Under the pieces are notes generated by a model that worked only from the letters and a program-made list of their open reading frames with translations, was not told the origin of the DNA and did not search any database. Below, piece after piece: positions 25,221-33,715 of a DNA stretch of 64,000 bases. The position numbers and the translations under genes are program-made. The stretch lies in NCBI GenBank assembly GCA_004193285.1, contig SECP01000011.1:62001-126000 (forward strand), in the 5' to 3' direction. Within the stretch, counting starts at the first letter, position 1; each line of letters opens with the position of its first letter. Source of the stretch: Myxococcales bacterium (GTDB lineage Bacteria > Myxococcota_A > Polyangia > Polyangiales > Polyangiaceae).

Positions 25221-25421
25221 ATGACCAACGCTGCAATCGCCGAGGGCACGAAAGTAGAGATGGGCGAACCTGGGACGCCGAGCCACCGTGTCGGCCGCGT
25301 GCGCGGCATGGGGAGCCCGGAGCTACTCGGGCGCGGTAACGAGGAGCCGTCCGAGCTCGTGACTTGGGAAAGCGGCGAAGAGGAGTGGGTCGAGCGCAGC
25401 CTACTTCGCGTCGCGCAGTAG
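25221..25421 (+). CDS. small acidic hypothetical protein
   Basis: This 66-aa protein is preceded by GGAG at a normal distance from ATG 25221. It has no membrane segment or Cys. The content suggests a small beta-barrel of SH3-like size: EGTKVEMGEPG, RVGRVRG and a C-terminal LVTWESGEEEWVERSLLRV, in which a Trp-rich turn precedes the last strand. Such modules (KOW/Tudor-like) bind nucleic acid or protein, but this is only an impression. No family assigned. Confidence 0.5.
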   Translation: MTNAAIAEGTKVEMGEPGTPSHRVGRVRGMGSPELLGRGNEEPSELVTWESGEEEWVERSLLRVAQ

Positions 25422-25448
25422 GCCGGCCCGGCCCGAGCTAGTACGAGC

Positions 25449-25709
25449 TCAGCTCGCTACGGCATAGCCGCCACAGTCGCGACAGACCGCCCGCGACAAG
25501 CGCGGCGCGATGTAGCGATTGGCGAGGTAGGCGGCCGCGATGCCGGTGGCGCCGTTCAGCAAGAGGCCAACCTTGCCCAGACGGCGCCCGAGGAGCTTGG
25601 GCAGCGCAGACACGACCAACCCCGTGAGCGGAGCGATCGCCAGGCTGGCTGCGCGCATGGAGCCTGCTTCGACCGCTTTGTTACACACCGTGCACCAGAG
25701 ATTCGACAT
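25449..25709 (-). CDS. small membrane-associated zinc-ribbon protein
   Basis: This 86-aa protein has CTVC near the N-terminus (C6, C9) and CRDC near the C-terminus (C76, C79), so the two halves of a zinc ribbon flank a hydrophobic middle (residues 20-38 and 48-64, rich in Gly/Ala/Leu). The chain ends could meet on one side of the membrane to bind zinc, leaving a helical hairpin inserted. ATG 25709 lacks a strong ribosome-binding site. No family recognised. It lies 32 bp downstream of the MscS gene on the same strand and may be co-transcribed with it. Confidence 0.55.
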   Translation of the reverse strand: MSNLWCTVCNKAVEAGSMRAASLAIAPLTGLVVSALPKLLGRRLGKVGLLLNGATGIAAAYLANRYIAPRLSRAVCRDCGGYAVAS

Positions 25710-25741
25710 GCGGCGGAGCCAAGCAAGACGTTTGCCAGCGC

Positions 25742-27409
25742 TCAGCCGGTCTTCGACAAACGGGGTGCGCTGTCCGGCTCCGAGTCCTGCGGGAGCTCGG
25801 GCGGCGGCGCACCGCCTTTGGAAGTCGCAAGCTCCACGGTGCGCACCGGGTGCGCCAACGGCACTCCTGCTTCTTCCACGATCTTGAGGATACCGAGCAG
25901 CAAGCGCTCCTTGGCGTCCAAGAATTTGCCGACCTCGGCCGTGTCCAGCATGGCCACCGCCTCGATGTTCAGGGACGAGTCCGTGAGCGCCACGAAGCGC
26001 ACTGCGATCGTCTCCTTCGCGACCAGCTCCTGCGAGCTCAGCAGCTCTTTGATGCGAGCGAGAACCTGCTCCACCTGAGCGCTGGCGGCGTGGGCGAGGC
26101 CGAGCGGCAAGTAAAAGCGGTACCGATCCTGACGACTGACCGTCTCCACCCGCATGTCCGCCAGCTTGCCATTGGGAAGGCTGATCACGGTGCGATCCGG
26201 CGAGCGGATGCGGGTCGAGCGCAAACCCAACGCCTCGACCGTGCCCTCGATTCCGTCCACCTTGATGTAGTCGCCCTCTCGAAATGGTTGGTCTACCGCC
26301 AGCGAAAAGGCGCCGAACAGGTTCTCGACCGTCTTTTGCGCGGCGAGCGCCAGGGCGACGCCGCCGATGCCGAGACCGGTCAAGATGGTCGTTGCTTGAT
26401 AGCCCAGCTGAGACAGCACCATCACGAATGCGGCGGCGCCCACCGCAAATTTCGCGAGGCGCGAGCCCAGCGAGAGCAGCGACTTTGCCGAGACGGACTC
26501 GTTCGCCCAGCGCGAGCTGCTCACCGTGCGGCGCGACAGCTCCACCCCTCGCCAGAGCGCCCAGAACAGCGCGATGAGCAGGAATGCCGAGCACCAGCGC
26601 TCCAAAAAGGCGTGGGCTGGTTGATAAAGCCCCAGCCACGGCAAGGCTGCGTAAGTAACGCCGACCGTGACCGCGAGAGTGACCGGGCCGTGCAGCTGGT
26701 GGGCTGCGTTGCCGTGCTGCTCGCTGAGTGCTCGCGTTGCGAGGAAACGCCCGAGACGCGTCACCACGTAGCTCACCATCCAGGCGGAGATCAGCAGCGG
26801 CACGAGCGCGATCCATTGCCACCAGCGCAGGAGCTTCGGCCCCATTTTCAGGAGCGGCTTCGGCAGGTGGTCGATGAGCCAGATGTTCTCGAGGTGCTCG
26901 TACCAGCCTTCGATCTGCGCCACCGTGTCCGAAGAGAACACCCAGTGCGAGCCGGGCCGGTAGGTCTTGCGCACCAGCACCACGGGCTCGTAGTTGCCGG
27001 AGGCCCCGCGAATCGTGCCCAGCTCGTCCTTGTCGATGAGGTTGTCGGTGGTGTTGCCGCGCGACTCCGGAGAGAGCTTGGCCGGGTCCAGCCAGGGCCG
27101 CCGGTTGAGCACTTCCTTCAGGTGTCGCGCCAGCGTCGGGCCCTCCGCGGTGTCCACCTGCGACAAATCCAGGTAGCGGGCGGCCCCCTCGTAGTCACCC
27201 GCTCGGGTGAGCCGACGGAACTCCGCGATGGAGGCGCGCGGCGAGTCCGGCGCGCCCTTGTCTTCTTCGGCGTTCTCGGCCGGAGGCGCTCCTGCCGGCG
27301 CTTGGCTGCTCGAAGCCGGCGACTCTGCGGGCGCGGCCAAGCCGCTGAGCGAGCACAGCGTGAGACTGAGCCACACCTGGCACAGGCACCAAAGGCGATG
27401 GATCGACAC
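25742..27409 (-). CDS. MscS-family mechanosensitive ion channel with N-terminal extension
   Basis: This 555-aa protein has a signal peptide (ending LSGLAAPA near residue 27), a polar periplasmic domain of about 160 residues, four or five membrane helices (about 195-365) and the MscS core. The pore helix is unmistakable: GLGIGGVALALAAQKTVENLFG, followed by DQPFREGDYIKVDGIEGTVE and the cytosolic beta and alpha/beta domains. The mature length exceeds E. coli MscS because of the extra domain and helices, as in the larger MscS subfamilies. GTG 27409 is used; no clear ribosome-binding site is visible. It opens under membrane tension to release solutes on osmotic downshock. Confidence 0.92.
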   Translation of the reverse strand: MSIHRLWCLCQVWLSLTLCSLSGLAAPAESPASSSQAPAGAPPAENAEEDKGAPDSPRASIAEFRRLTRAGDYEGAARYLDLSQVDTAEGPTLARHLKEVLNRRPWLDPAKLSPESRGNTTDNLIDKDELGTIRGASGNYEPVVLVRKTYRPGSHWVFSSDTVAQIEGWYEHLENIWLIDHLPKPLLKMGPKLLRWWQWIALVPLLISAWMVSYVVTRLGRFLATRALSEQHGNAAHQLHGPVTLAVTVGVTYAALPWLGLYQPAHAFLERWCSAFLLIALFWALWRGVELSRRTVSSSRWANESVSAKSLLSLGSRLAKFAVGAAAFVMVLSQLGYQATTILTGLGIGGVALALAAQKTVENLFGAFSLAVDQPFREGDYIKVDGIEGTVEALGLRSTRIRSPDRTVISLPNGKLADMRVETVSRQDRYRFYLPLGLAHAASAQVEQVLARIKELLSSQELVAKETIAVRFVALTDSSLNIEAVAMLDTAEVGKFLDAKERLLLGILKIVEEAGVPLAHPVRTVELATSKGGAPPPELPQDSEPDSAPRLSKTG

Positions 27410-27448
27410 GGCGCCGCGCAGTGCAGACGCCGTGCCAGGCGAGCGCGC

Positions 27449-27694
27449 TCAGTGAGCGTAACGAGCGTGGTGGCCACGTCCGGTGCGGTCTTGTAGCTCG
27501 TCGATCCGCTTCGATGCCTCTGCCTTCGTGAGCGAGCTTTCGAAGTGCACGTGCGCCTCCTCACACAGCGTCTTCAGGTACGAGGCTTGGGCCATCGTCA
27601 TCGGCTCATCGCCGGTCACCCAATCGTCGGGATCCTTTTGCAGGTTCCCCACTGCCTCGCCGTCGCCAAGCTTCTTCGGGTTGTCTTCGATCAT
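27449..27694 (-). CDS. DUF3072-domain small protein
   Basis: This 81-aa protein has GGAGG eight bases before ATG 27694. The core DPDDWVTGDEPMTMAQASYL and the following TLCEEA, SLTKAEASKRIDELQ and TGRG match the DUF3072 pattern as I recall it, with SAP-like helices near the end. It is soluble, acidic and without Cys clusters beyond one. Family function is unknown; such genes often sit among stress-related genes. It precedes the MscS gene on the same strand by 39 bp. Confidence 0.8.
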   Translation of the reverse strand: MIEDNPKKLGDGEAVGNLQKDPDDWVTGDEPMTMAQASYLKTLCEEAHVHFESSLTKAEASKRIDELQDRTGRGHHARYAH

Positions 27695-27806
27695 GATTGC
27701 TACCTCCGTACTGCTCAGACGTTTAGCAAGAGGCAGGCCACTCCTCGATCCAGGGTGAGAGCCGGAAGGTGAGCCCGCCCCTGCCCCTAGAAGCCCCAGG
27801 AGCCCA

Positions 27807-29192
27807 TTGCGCTTACTGGTATTCACGATTGTCACCGTGCTGGCTGGTTGCGGGGAGGCCGCGACGCCGTCCCCAGGAGCGCCCGCGCCGGGCGGCGGCG
27901 AAGGCGGCGTGGCAGTACTGGGTGGCCGCGGCGGAGCTACGGCAAATCCTCAGGCTGGCCAAGGCGGAATGCACAGCGCAGGCGGTCCTGGCGCCGGCGC
28001 GGGCGGCACGACGGCCGCAGCGGGCGGCGGTGCGGGCAGTCACGCGGGGGCCCCATCGGGCGGCGTAGCGGCCGGCGGCGGCGGGGCGGGCGGAAGCGGC
28101 GGGTCAACGGCGGGCGGCGCGAGCCACCCTTACCCCTCGACCAGCAGCGTGCTTTCCGTGCTGGAGCGGGTGAACGAACAATTCGCCGAGAAGTGGCCGG
28201 ACCCCGCGACGCGCCTTCCTGGCTCGCGCCCGAGCAACATCTGGACTCGGTGCGTCTACTTCGAAGGCTTGCTGGCTTTGCAGGAAGTGTCCCCCCGCGC
28301 CGAGCACCTCGAATACGCGCTGGACTGGGCGAGCTACCACGACTGGTCCTTCCGCGCTCCCGGCACGAACGCGGACAATCAGTGCGCGGGTCAGGTGTAC
28401 TTCGACTTGTTCGAGCTGGACCAGAAGCGAGACCCGAAGCGGGTGGCCGCGCTTCGGCAAAGCCTCAACGCCATGCTGAACGAGCCGAGCAGCGCCAACT
28501 GGACCTGGATCGACGCCATTCAGATGTCCATGCCGAGCTGGGCTCGTGAGGGAGTGAGCTCCGGGGACGCCAAGTACCTGGAGAAGATGCACGCGCTCTA
28601 CCGCCACACGAAGCGCGTGGAGGGCGGCGGATTGTACGACGAGGCCTCGCACCTCTGGTGGCGAGATGCGCAATGGAAGCCGGGCCGAGCGCTCACCCCT
28701 AGCGGCAAGAACGTCTTTTGGTCGCGAGGCAATGGCTGGGTGTTGGCCGCATTGGTGCGCGTGCTGGACCGCTTGCCAGAAGGAGCCGCGCACCGTCCCG
28801 AGTACGAGCAAGACTTCCGCGATATGGCGGAGGCGCTCCGGCTCGTACAGCGCGAGGACGGGCTCTGGAACGCCAGCCTGGCGGATCCTGCGCATTACGG
28901 CGGGCCCGAGGTTTCCGGAACCGCGCTCTTTACCTACGGGATGGCGTGGGGGATCCGTCGCGGCCTGCTGAGTGAGGAAGTCTACGGTCCCGTCGTGAGA
29001 GAGGCGTGGGCCGGGCTGGAGCGAGCGGTGCGCGCGGACGGCTTCCTCGGCTTCGTGCAGTCGACCGGCGACGACCCGAGTGACGGGCAGCCGCTGAGCG
29101 CGGACAAGCAGCCGGACTTCGAAGACTACGGCGTGGGGTGCTTCCTGCTCGCCGGAAGCGAGCTCTCGAAGCTCACGCGAGCCCAGCGCTAA
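27807..29192 (+). CDS. GH88/GH105-like unsaturated glycuronyl hydrolase lipoprotein
   Basis: This 461-aa protein starts at TTG 27807 with AGGAG five bases upstream. Its lipoprotein signal ends LAGC (Cys 15), followed by about 90 residues of Gly/Ala/Ser linker. The enzyme domain (about 110-455) is an alpha/alpha barrel with the GH88/105 landmarks ALDWASYHDWSF, NADNQCAGQVYFDLFEL, WTWIDAIQMSMP, HLWWRDAQ, FWSRGNGWVLAALVRVL and a closing PDFEDYGVGCFLLAGSEL. These enzymes remove the 4,5-unsaturated uronic acid left by pectin or rhamnogalacturonan lyases. It is probably surface exposed on its linker. No lyase lies beside it. Confidence 0.88.
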   Translation: MRLLVFTIVTVLAGCGEAATPSPGAPAPGGGEGGVAVLGGRGGATANPQAGQGGMHSAGGPGAGAGGTTAAAGGGAGSHAGAPSGGVAAGGGGAGGSGGSTAGGASHPYPSTSSVLSVLERVNEQFAEKWPDPATRLPGSRPSNIWTRCVYFEGLLALQEVSPRAEHLEYALDWASYHDWSFRAPGTNADNQCAGQVYFDLFELDQKRDPKRVAALRQSLNAMLNEPSSANWTWIDAIQMSMPSWAREGVSSGDAKYLEKMHALYRHTKRVEGGGLYDEASHLWWRDAQWKPGRALTPSGKNVFWSRGNGWVLAALVRVLDRLPEGAAHRPEYEQDFRDMAEALRLVQREDGLWNASLADPAHYGGPEVSGTALFTYGMAWGIRRGLLSEEVYGPVVREAWAGLERAVRADGFLGFVQSTGDDPSDGQPLSADKQPDFEDYGVGCFLLAGSELSKLTRAQR

Positions 29193-29214
29193 TCAGCGGG
29201 CGCGATGAAGCGCT

Positions 29215-29247
29215 CGAGCATGCGCGCCTCCGAGACGCGCATGCTCG
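29215..29247. terminator. 12-bp perfect hairpin between convergent genes
   Basis: CGAGCATGCGCG (29215-29226) and CGCGCATGCTCG (29236-29247) pair perfectly around a nine-base loop. It lies between two convergent genes (ends 29192 and 29279), so it could stop transcription in both directions, although no T run follows on either side. Confidence 0.5.
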
Positions 29248-29278
29248 CAATCGACACGCTCGTCGTCGAGTCCAGCGC

Positions 29279-29686
29279 TCAGCTCACCGCGCGCTTCACG
29301 CCGTCCCAGCCGCGGCGGACTGCGCCCTTGACGCGCTCCCAGCTACTGTCGCCGGTGCCAGCCCAGTCCTTGGCGAGGTCCTGCTCGAGCTCGTCGTTCC
29401 AATCGCGACCTTCGTACTGGCGACGCGCACCGTAGCCGTAGCGCACGGCCGGCTCCACTTCGTCCCACTCGGCCGGGTTGGGGCGGTCACCGGGCGGGAT
29501 GGCCTGCTTGCCCGCAGCCTGTTTGACCGTGTCGCCTACGTCCTGATTGAGCTCCTTGCCACGGTCGCTCACGTCCGCCTTCGTTTGCTCCCAGTCGCGG
29601 TGGAGCGCCTCTTTCGTGCGTTCCCAAGCGGAATTGTGGCCATCGTTCCACCACTTAGGGTCCGTATGCTTACGTGCGTTTTCCAT
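29279..29686 (-). CDS. hydrophilic Trp-rich amphipathic-helix protein
   Basis: This 135-aa, highly charged protein has a repeated W-E/x-R-x-K/A-x-A-hydrophobic pattern: SAWERTKEALHRDWEQTKADV near the N-terminus and SSWERVKGAVRRGWDGVKRAVS at the C-terminus. Helices of this kind lie on membranes or bind partners; similar short proteins accumulate under stress, as in the CsbD and YqjD groups, but I cannot place it in one. No Cys, no signal peptide. It is convergent with the GH88/105 gene and 39 bp from the aldo/keto reductase on the same strand. Confidence 0.65.
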   Translation of the reverse strand: MENARKHTDPKWWNDGHNSAWERTKEALHRDWEQTKADVSDRGKELNQDVGDTVKQAAGKQAIPPGDRPNPAEWDEVEPAVRYGYGARRQYEGRDWNDELEQDLAKDWAGTGDSSWERVKGAVRRGWDGVKRAVS

Positions 29687-29725
29687 GCGACGTAGCTTGC
29701 AGGTTTCGCACCAACCCGCGGAGGC

Positions 29726-30577
29726 TCAGGTGATGCCTTTCATCTCACCCAGGCGCTTGACCATCTTCGGATCGCGGTGATCGAAGAAGCTGCTGGTCTT
29801 CGTGTCCAGCGAGGGGATGATGAGCATCTCGTCGGCTCGGAGCTCGAAATCGAAGATGTCGAAGTTCTCTGCGATTCGCTCTTTTCTTACCGACTTGGGG
29901 ATCGACACGATGCCGCGCTGCAGCAGCCAGCGAAGGATCACCTGCGCGATGGTCTTACCGTGCCGGGTGGCGATCGAGCCAAGCAGCTCGTTCTTGAAGA
30001 TGTCGCGCTTGCCCTCCGCGAACGGTCCCCAAGATTGATGCAGGATGCCGCTCTCACGCAAGAACTGCTGCGCCTCCACTTGCTGATGGAAGGGGTGAGT
30101 TTCAATCTGGTTGACCGCGGGCTTGATCTCATTGTGCACCATGAGATCCATGACTCTATCCGGATGGAAGTTGCTGACGCCGATCGCTCGCGCTCGCCCT
30201 TCCCGAAGCAGCTCCTGCATCGCCCGCCAAGAGCCGTGCACGTCGCCGTAGGGCTGGTGAATGAGGTATAGGTCCAGCACGTCTAGCCCGAGCCGCTGCA
30301 TCGAGCGGTCGAAGGCGCGCTTCGTCTTCTCGTACCCCGCGTCTTCGACCCAGAGCTTGGTCGTGACGAAGACCTCGCTTCGGGGCACGCCGCTCTCGCG
30401 GATCGCGTGCCCGACCGCCTGCTCGTTCTGGTAAGCGGCCGCGGTATCGATCAGGCGATAGCCAACTCGAAGAGCTTCGAGCACACTGCGCTGGCACTCG
30501 GCCTGGTCCGGAACCTGGAACACACCGAAGCCGAGCAGGGGCATCTCCACGCCATTGTTCAAGACCGCGTACTGCAT
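29726..30577 (-). CDS. aldo/keto reductase
   Basis: This 283-aa TIM-barrel enzyme starts at ATG 30577 with AAGGAAAG upstream. The catalytic tetrad is present: D44 and Y49 in [10 protein letters not shown]74 in TTKLW and H107 in [14 protein letters not shown] and the C-terminal [14 protein letters not shown] match the NADPH-binding end of the AKR5-type (2,5-diketo-D-gluconate reductase-like) group. It reduces aldehydes or ketones to alcohols with NADPH; the true substrate cannot be read from the sequence. Confidence 0.92.
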   Translation of the reverse strand: MQYAVLNNGVEMPLLGFGVFQVPDQAECQRSVLEALRVGYRLIDTAAAYQNEQAVGHAIRESGVPRSEVFVTTKLWVEDAGYEKTKRAFDRSMQRLGLDVLDLYLIHQPYGDVHGSWRAMQELLREGRARAIGVSNFHPDRVMDLMVHNEIKPAVNQIETHPFHQQVEAQQFLRESGILHQSWGPFAEGKRDIFKNELLGSIATRHGKTIAQVILRWLLQRGIVSIPKSVRKERIAENFDIFDFELRADEMLIIPSLDTKTSSFFDHRDPKMVKRLGEMKGIT

Positions 30578-30886
30578 GATCGCTTTCCTTCGTTGGCGGG
30601 CACCTGGGGGTACATGAGCTCCCCTCGGTGCGCCCGGTCGCACCGGACGTCAGTTTACGAGACCCTCGGTCCTTTCTAGCATCCCAGGGACGCGCGGGAA
30701 CCTCCAGCGTGAGCTCCCGCGCGCCGCGGTAATTGCACGAAGCGGTGCAATTTGGTCGCGTCCGGGTCGAGCGGGCGATCCGGTCACCGCTCCCGGCTCG
30801 TACATCCGGAAGGGGGAGCTCTCAGCGCGTATTCCGCAGAATACGCGATCTTACGGGGGCGGCGCACGGGGAGCTATGCTGAGCCC
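30578..30886. other. divergent intergenic region holding regulatory sites
   Basis: About 309 bp between the aldo/keto reductase (leftward) and the TIGR02147 gene (rightward). It contains a relatively AT-rich patch around 30726-30755 (AATTGCACGAAGCGGTGCAATTT, itself an imperfect dyad with arms ATTGCAC and GTGCAAT at 30731-30737 and 30745-30751) and the strong dyad at 30826-30847. No protein-like frame or RNA gene is seen in it. Confidence 0.5.
30826..30847. promoter_or_regulatory. 9+9 bp inverted repeat before the TIGR02147 gene
   Basis: Arms CGCGTATTC (30826-30834) and GAATACGCG (30839-30847) are exact inverse complements around the four-base spacer CGCA. The site lies 39 bases before GTG 30887, at promoter distance, and is inferred to be an operator for the regulator gene that follows or for another local factor. 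Confidence 0.55.
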
Positions 30887-31741
30887 GTGCAACCGGACCC
30901 TGCCGTGGGCGTCTATGCGTACCTCGACTATCGCGCGTTCCTGCGCGACTACTACACGGCGAAAAAGGCGGCGAGCCGCGCGTTCTCGTACCGCAGCTTC
31001 TCCAAGCGCGCGGGCGTCTCCTCCCCCAACTACCTGAAGCTCGTCATCGACGGCAAGCGCAGCCTGAGCGCGAAGATGGCAGAGCGGTTTGCGGCGGCCT
31101 GCGGTTTGGATCGCGAAGCGAGCCGGTATTTCGTGCAACTGGTCGGCTTCAATCAAGCGAAGACTTCCAGCGAGCGGGCGCAATTTTACGGCAAATTGAG
31201 CGGATTTCGGAGCTATCAGCAAGCGCACAAGCTGGACGTAGCCCACGCGGCCTACTACACGGACTGGTTCATGCCCGCGATCCGGGAGCTAGCTGCTACG
31301 CCTCATTTTCGCGAAGATGCGGAGTGGATCGGCGACCAGCTGATCCCGCCCATCAGCTCGCTCCAAGCGCGGCGCGCGCTAGACACGCTGATCGACTTGG
31401 GGCTTCTGGTCAGAAACGACACGGGCCAGTTGGTGCAAGCGGACGCACTGCTGTCGACCGGGCCAGAGACGCGCGGTCTACACATCGCGGCGTTCCACCG
31501 CGCCATGACCCAGCGCGCCATCGAATCGATCGATCTGGTTCCCGCCGCGGAACGCGACATTTCCTCCCTGACGCTGGGCCTAGGCCGCCAGGGGCTCCGA
31601 ACCTTGAAGGAGCGTTTACAGGGCCTCCGACGTGAGCTACTCGAGCTCTCCGCTTTGGAGCAGGATCCGGAACAAGTCGTGCAGCTCAATTTTCAGCTGT
31701 TCCCCCTGACCCGGGTCACGAAGCGCGGAGGCAATCGATGA
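30887..31741 (+). CDS. TIGR02147-family protein, probable regulator
   Basis: This 284-aa protein opens VYAYLDYRAFLRDYYTAKKA and has FSYRSFSKRAGVSSPNYLKLVIDGKRSLS, a helix-turn-helix-like segment (about 35-65) with the spacing of the TIGR02147 (DUF4423) family. These proteins are abundant in Fibrobacter and myxobacteria and are usually found beside a lipoprotein; that is also the case here. A second winged-helix-like region (about 145-185, ISSLQARRALDTLIDLGLLVRN) may add DNA contacts. GTG 30887 is the best start. The stop overlaps the lipoprotein's ATG (ATGA), so the two are translated together. Role inferred as transcriptional control; it has not been defined biochemically to my knowledge. 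Confidence 0.82.
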   Translation: MQPDPAVGVYAYLDYRAFLRDYYTAKKAASRAFSYRSFSKRAGVSSPNYLKLVIDGKRSLSAKMAERFAAACGLDREASRYFVQLVGFNQAKTSSERAQFYGKLSGFRSYQQAHKLDVAHAAYYTDWFMPAIRELAATPHFREDAEWIGDQLIPPISSLQARRALDTLIDLGLLVRNDTGQLVQADALLSTGPETRGLHIAAFHRAMTQRAIESIDLVPAAERDISSLTLGLGRQGLRTLKERLQGLRRELLELSALEQDPEQVVQLNFQLFPLTRVTKRGGNR

Positions 31742-32484
31742 GGAGCGCCGCGGGGTTCGGCCCTGCCCCCCTCCTAGCTCTCGTCGCGTGGTTGACGGGG
31801 TGTACCGGCGGTACCGAGACGGGCAATCCTCCATTCGTGGCCGCGCTGGCGTACACCGGCACCTCCAGCGCTCCGGAGGATTACGCCATCGGTGAGCGCG
31901 GCGCGGTCGCGAGCGTGCGCAGCGCGTGGCTGGACTTGGAGGAAGTGGAGCTCTCGGCGGGCGAGGGCTGCGTCGGCGAGGGTGACCCGCTGGCGGTGCC
32001 CGCGCTCGGAGTGGGAGATCACGCCGCGGGCGCCCACGTGGAGACGACCTTCGAGGCCCGTGCCGGCCGCTTCTGCACGTTCAGCCTCCCCTTCGTGCGC
32101 GCGCTCAGCGTACCCCCGGTCGCGCCGAAAGAGCTGGAGGGCCGCTCTATCTTGCTGCTCGGCGAGCTCGGGGACGGCACCCCTTTCACGATCGCGAGCC
32201 AAGCCGAGCCGCGCTTGGAGCTGCGAGCGGAGCGAGCGGAAATCCAGCTGAGCAGCGGCGACGCGAGCTTGCTGTTGGCGTTCGACTTCGCGACGTGGCT
32301 GCGCGCGGTGCCATTCGAAAGAGCGACGCTCGAGGGAGGCGTCGTTCACGTGGATGAAGAGCGAAATCCCGAGCTGCTATCTGCCTTCGAGGCAGCGCTG
32401 GGCGCGGGCGTCGCGCTCTACCGCGATCCGGACGCGGACGGCGCGCTGGACGAAGCTTCCGAGCTGCTCGCGCGTCCGCGTTGA
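31738..32484 (+). CDS. lipoprotein coupled to the TIGR02147 gene
   Basis: The 248-aa product has a lipoprotein signal (LLALVAWLTGC) and then the tell-tale TGGTETGNPP sequence that marks lipoproteins accompanying TIGR02147 genes in several phyla. The mature protein is acidic with a beta-rich pattern and a pair of Cys (in EGCVGEG and RFCTFS). A Ca-binding-like DPDADGALDEASE segment ends it. No catalytic motif. It begins inside the stop of the upstream gene, so expression is coupled. Function unknown; an envelope component monitored or controlled by its partner is the inference. Confidence 0.75.
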   Translation: MRSAAGFGPAPLLALVAWLTGCTGGTETGNPPFVAALAYTGTSSAPEDYAIGERGAVASVRSAWLDLEEVELSAGEGCVGEGDPLAVPALGVGDHAAGAHVETTFEARAGRFCTFSLPFVRALSVPPVAPKELEGRSILLLGELGDGTPFTIASQAEPRLELRAERAEIQLSSGDASLLLAFDFATWLRAVPFERATLEGGVVHVDEERNPELLSAFEAALGAGVALYRDPDADGALDEASELLARPR

Positions 32485-32622
32485 CGATCTCGTATTCTAG
32501 AGAACACGCAATCCCCCGGGGAGGGTCTTACGGATTCGAGGTTCTTACTCGATGCTGGTGAGCGAAGCCGGACCAGTGAGGTCACGGCACAGGACGGAGC
32601 AGAGGCTCCGAGGAGAACGCAC

Positions 32623-33663
32623 ATGAAGCACTTACTTTGGATGGGCGTCGCGCTGATCGCGGCTCAGAGCATCGCGGCTTGCGGCGGGGACGACGACGAC
32701 GAGTCCCCCAGCACGGGCGGAAGCGCTGGCGCGTCTGCGACCGCCGGCAAGTCGAGCGGAGGCACGTCCTCCAAGGGCGGCTCCTCGAGCGCGTCGGGCA
32801 GCGGCGGCGTGAGCGGCGAAGCTCCCAGCGCCAGCGGCGGAGCCGGCGGAGCCGGCGGTGAGGGCGCGGTGGCCGAGAAGGACATCGTGGAGACCGCGCT
32901 CGCAGCCGGGAACTTCACCAAGCTGGCGGCCGCGCTCACCCGCGCGGGCTTGGTCGACGCGTTGAAGGGCGACGGCCCGTTCACGGTTTTCGCGCCGGAT
33001 GACGACGCGTTTCAAGCCTTCGATGACGCGAACCCCGGAGTGCTCGCAGGCCTCAGCAAGGCAAAGCTCACCGAGATTCTGAAGTATCACGTGGTCGCTG
33101 GAGCGGCCGTGAAGTCTACCGCGCTCAAGGATGACCAAGTGTTCGTGACGCTGTCCGGCTCGCCGGTGCTGGTGGACACGACCGGCGGAGTCAAGGTCAA
33201 GGACGCCGAGGTCAAGACCCCCGACGTGGTGGCGAGCAACGGCGTGATTCACGTCATCGACACCATCATCTTGCCGCCGGAAGACGACATCGTGGCCACG
33301 GCGGTGGCAGCGGGCATGTTCACCCAGCTCGCGGCCGCCTTGGACTCGGCCGACTTGGTGACCGCGCTTCAAGGGCCGGGGCCGTTCACGGTCTTCGCGC
33401 CGACGGACGACGCGTTCGACAAGCTCGCGGTGGTGCCCTCCGGCGACGTCCTCAAGGACGTGCTCCTGTATCACGTCGTGGAAGGCGCGGTTGGCTCTGG
33501 CGACTTGACCGCAGGCGCAGTGCCCACGCTGCTCGAGGACGAGAGCGTCACGATCGATCTGGACGATGGCGTGAAGGTCAATGACGCCAGCGTCACGAGG
33601 GCTAACATCATCACGAAAAACGGCGTCATCCACGTCGTGGACACGGTCCTCGTCCCCGAATAA
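32623..33663 (+). CDS. fasciclin (FAS1) lipoprotein with two domains
   Basis: This 346-aa protein is preceded by GAGGAG. The signal ends IAAC (Cys 20), followed by an acidic GGDDDDE patch and a Gly/Ser linker to about residue 82. Two FAS1 domains follow (about 84-210 and 220-346). Each has the H1 box (DGPFTVFAPDDDAF and PGPFTVFAPTDDAF), the YHVV segment and the closing H2-type box NGVIHVIDTIILP and NGVIHVVDTVLVP. FAS1 proteins mediate adhesion or polysaccharide binding. It probably sits on the cell surface. Confidence 0.93.
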   Translation: MKHLLWMGVALIAAQSIAACGGDDDDESPSTGGSAGASATAGKSSGGTSSKGGSSSASGSGGVSGEAPSASGGAGGAGGEGAVAEKDIVETALAAGNFTKLAAALTRAGLVDALKGDGPFTVFAPDDDAFQAFDDANPGVLAGLSKAKLTEILKYHVVAGAAVKSTALKDDQVFVTLSGSPVLVDTTGGVKVKDAEVKTPDVVASNGVIHVIDTIILPPEDDIVATAVAAGMFTQLAAALDSADLVTALQGPGPFTVFAPTDDAFDKLAVVPSGDVLKDVLLYHVVEGAVGSGDLTAGAVPTLLEDESVTIDLDDGVKVNDASVTRANIITKNGVIHVVDTVLVPE

Positions 33664-33676
33664 CGGAGCTCACGCC

Positions 33677-33715
33677 GAGCCGCACGCGGGCTTCAGGGAG
33701 GCTCGCGTGCGGTTT
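33677..33715. terminator. bidirectional terminator between convergent genes
   Basis: CCGCACGCG (33680-33688) pairs with CGCGTGCGG (33704-33712); pairing extends inward to GGC/GCT with one G-U, leaving a nine-base loop, and outward through A-T and G-U pairs. TTT follows on the plus strand. It lies right after the fasciclin stop and overlaps the end of the opposing gene. Confidence 0.6.

Noticed and set aside
25850..27496. 548-codon open frame opposite the MscS gene
   Set aside because: It is antisense to a clear channel gene; its His/Arg/Gln-rich composition is what high-GC third-codon bias produces on the opposite strand, and it has no signal, motif or ribosome-binding site.
32485..32520. 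TTGACG followed by TATTCT as a promoter for the fasciclin gene
   Set aside because: The spacing between the two hexamers is only about seven bases, far from 17.
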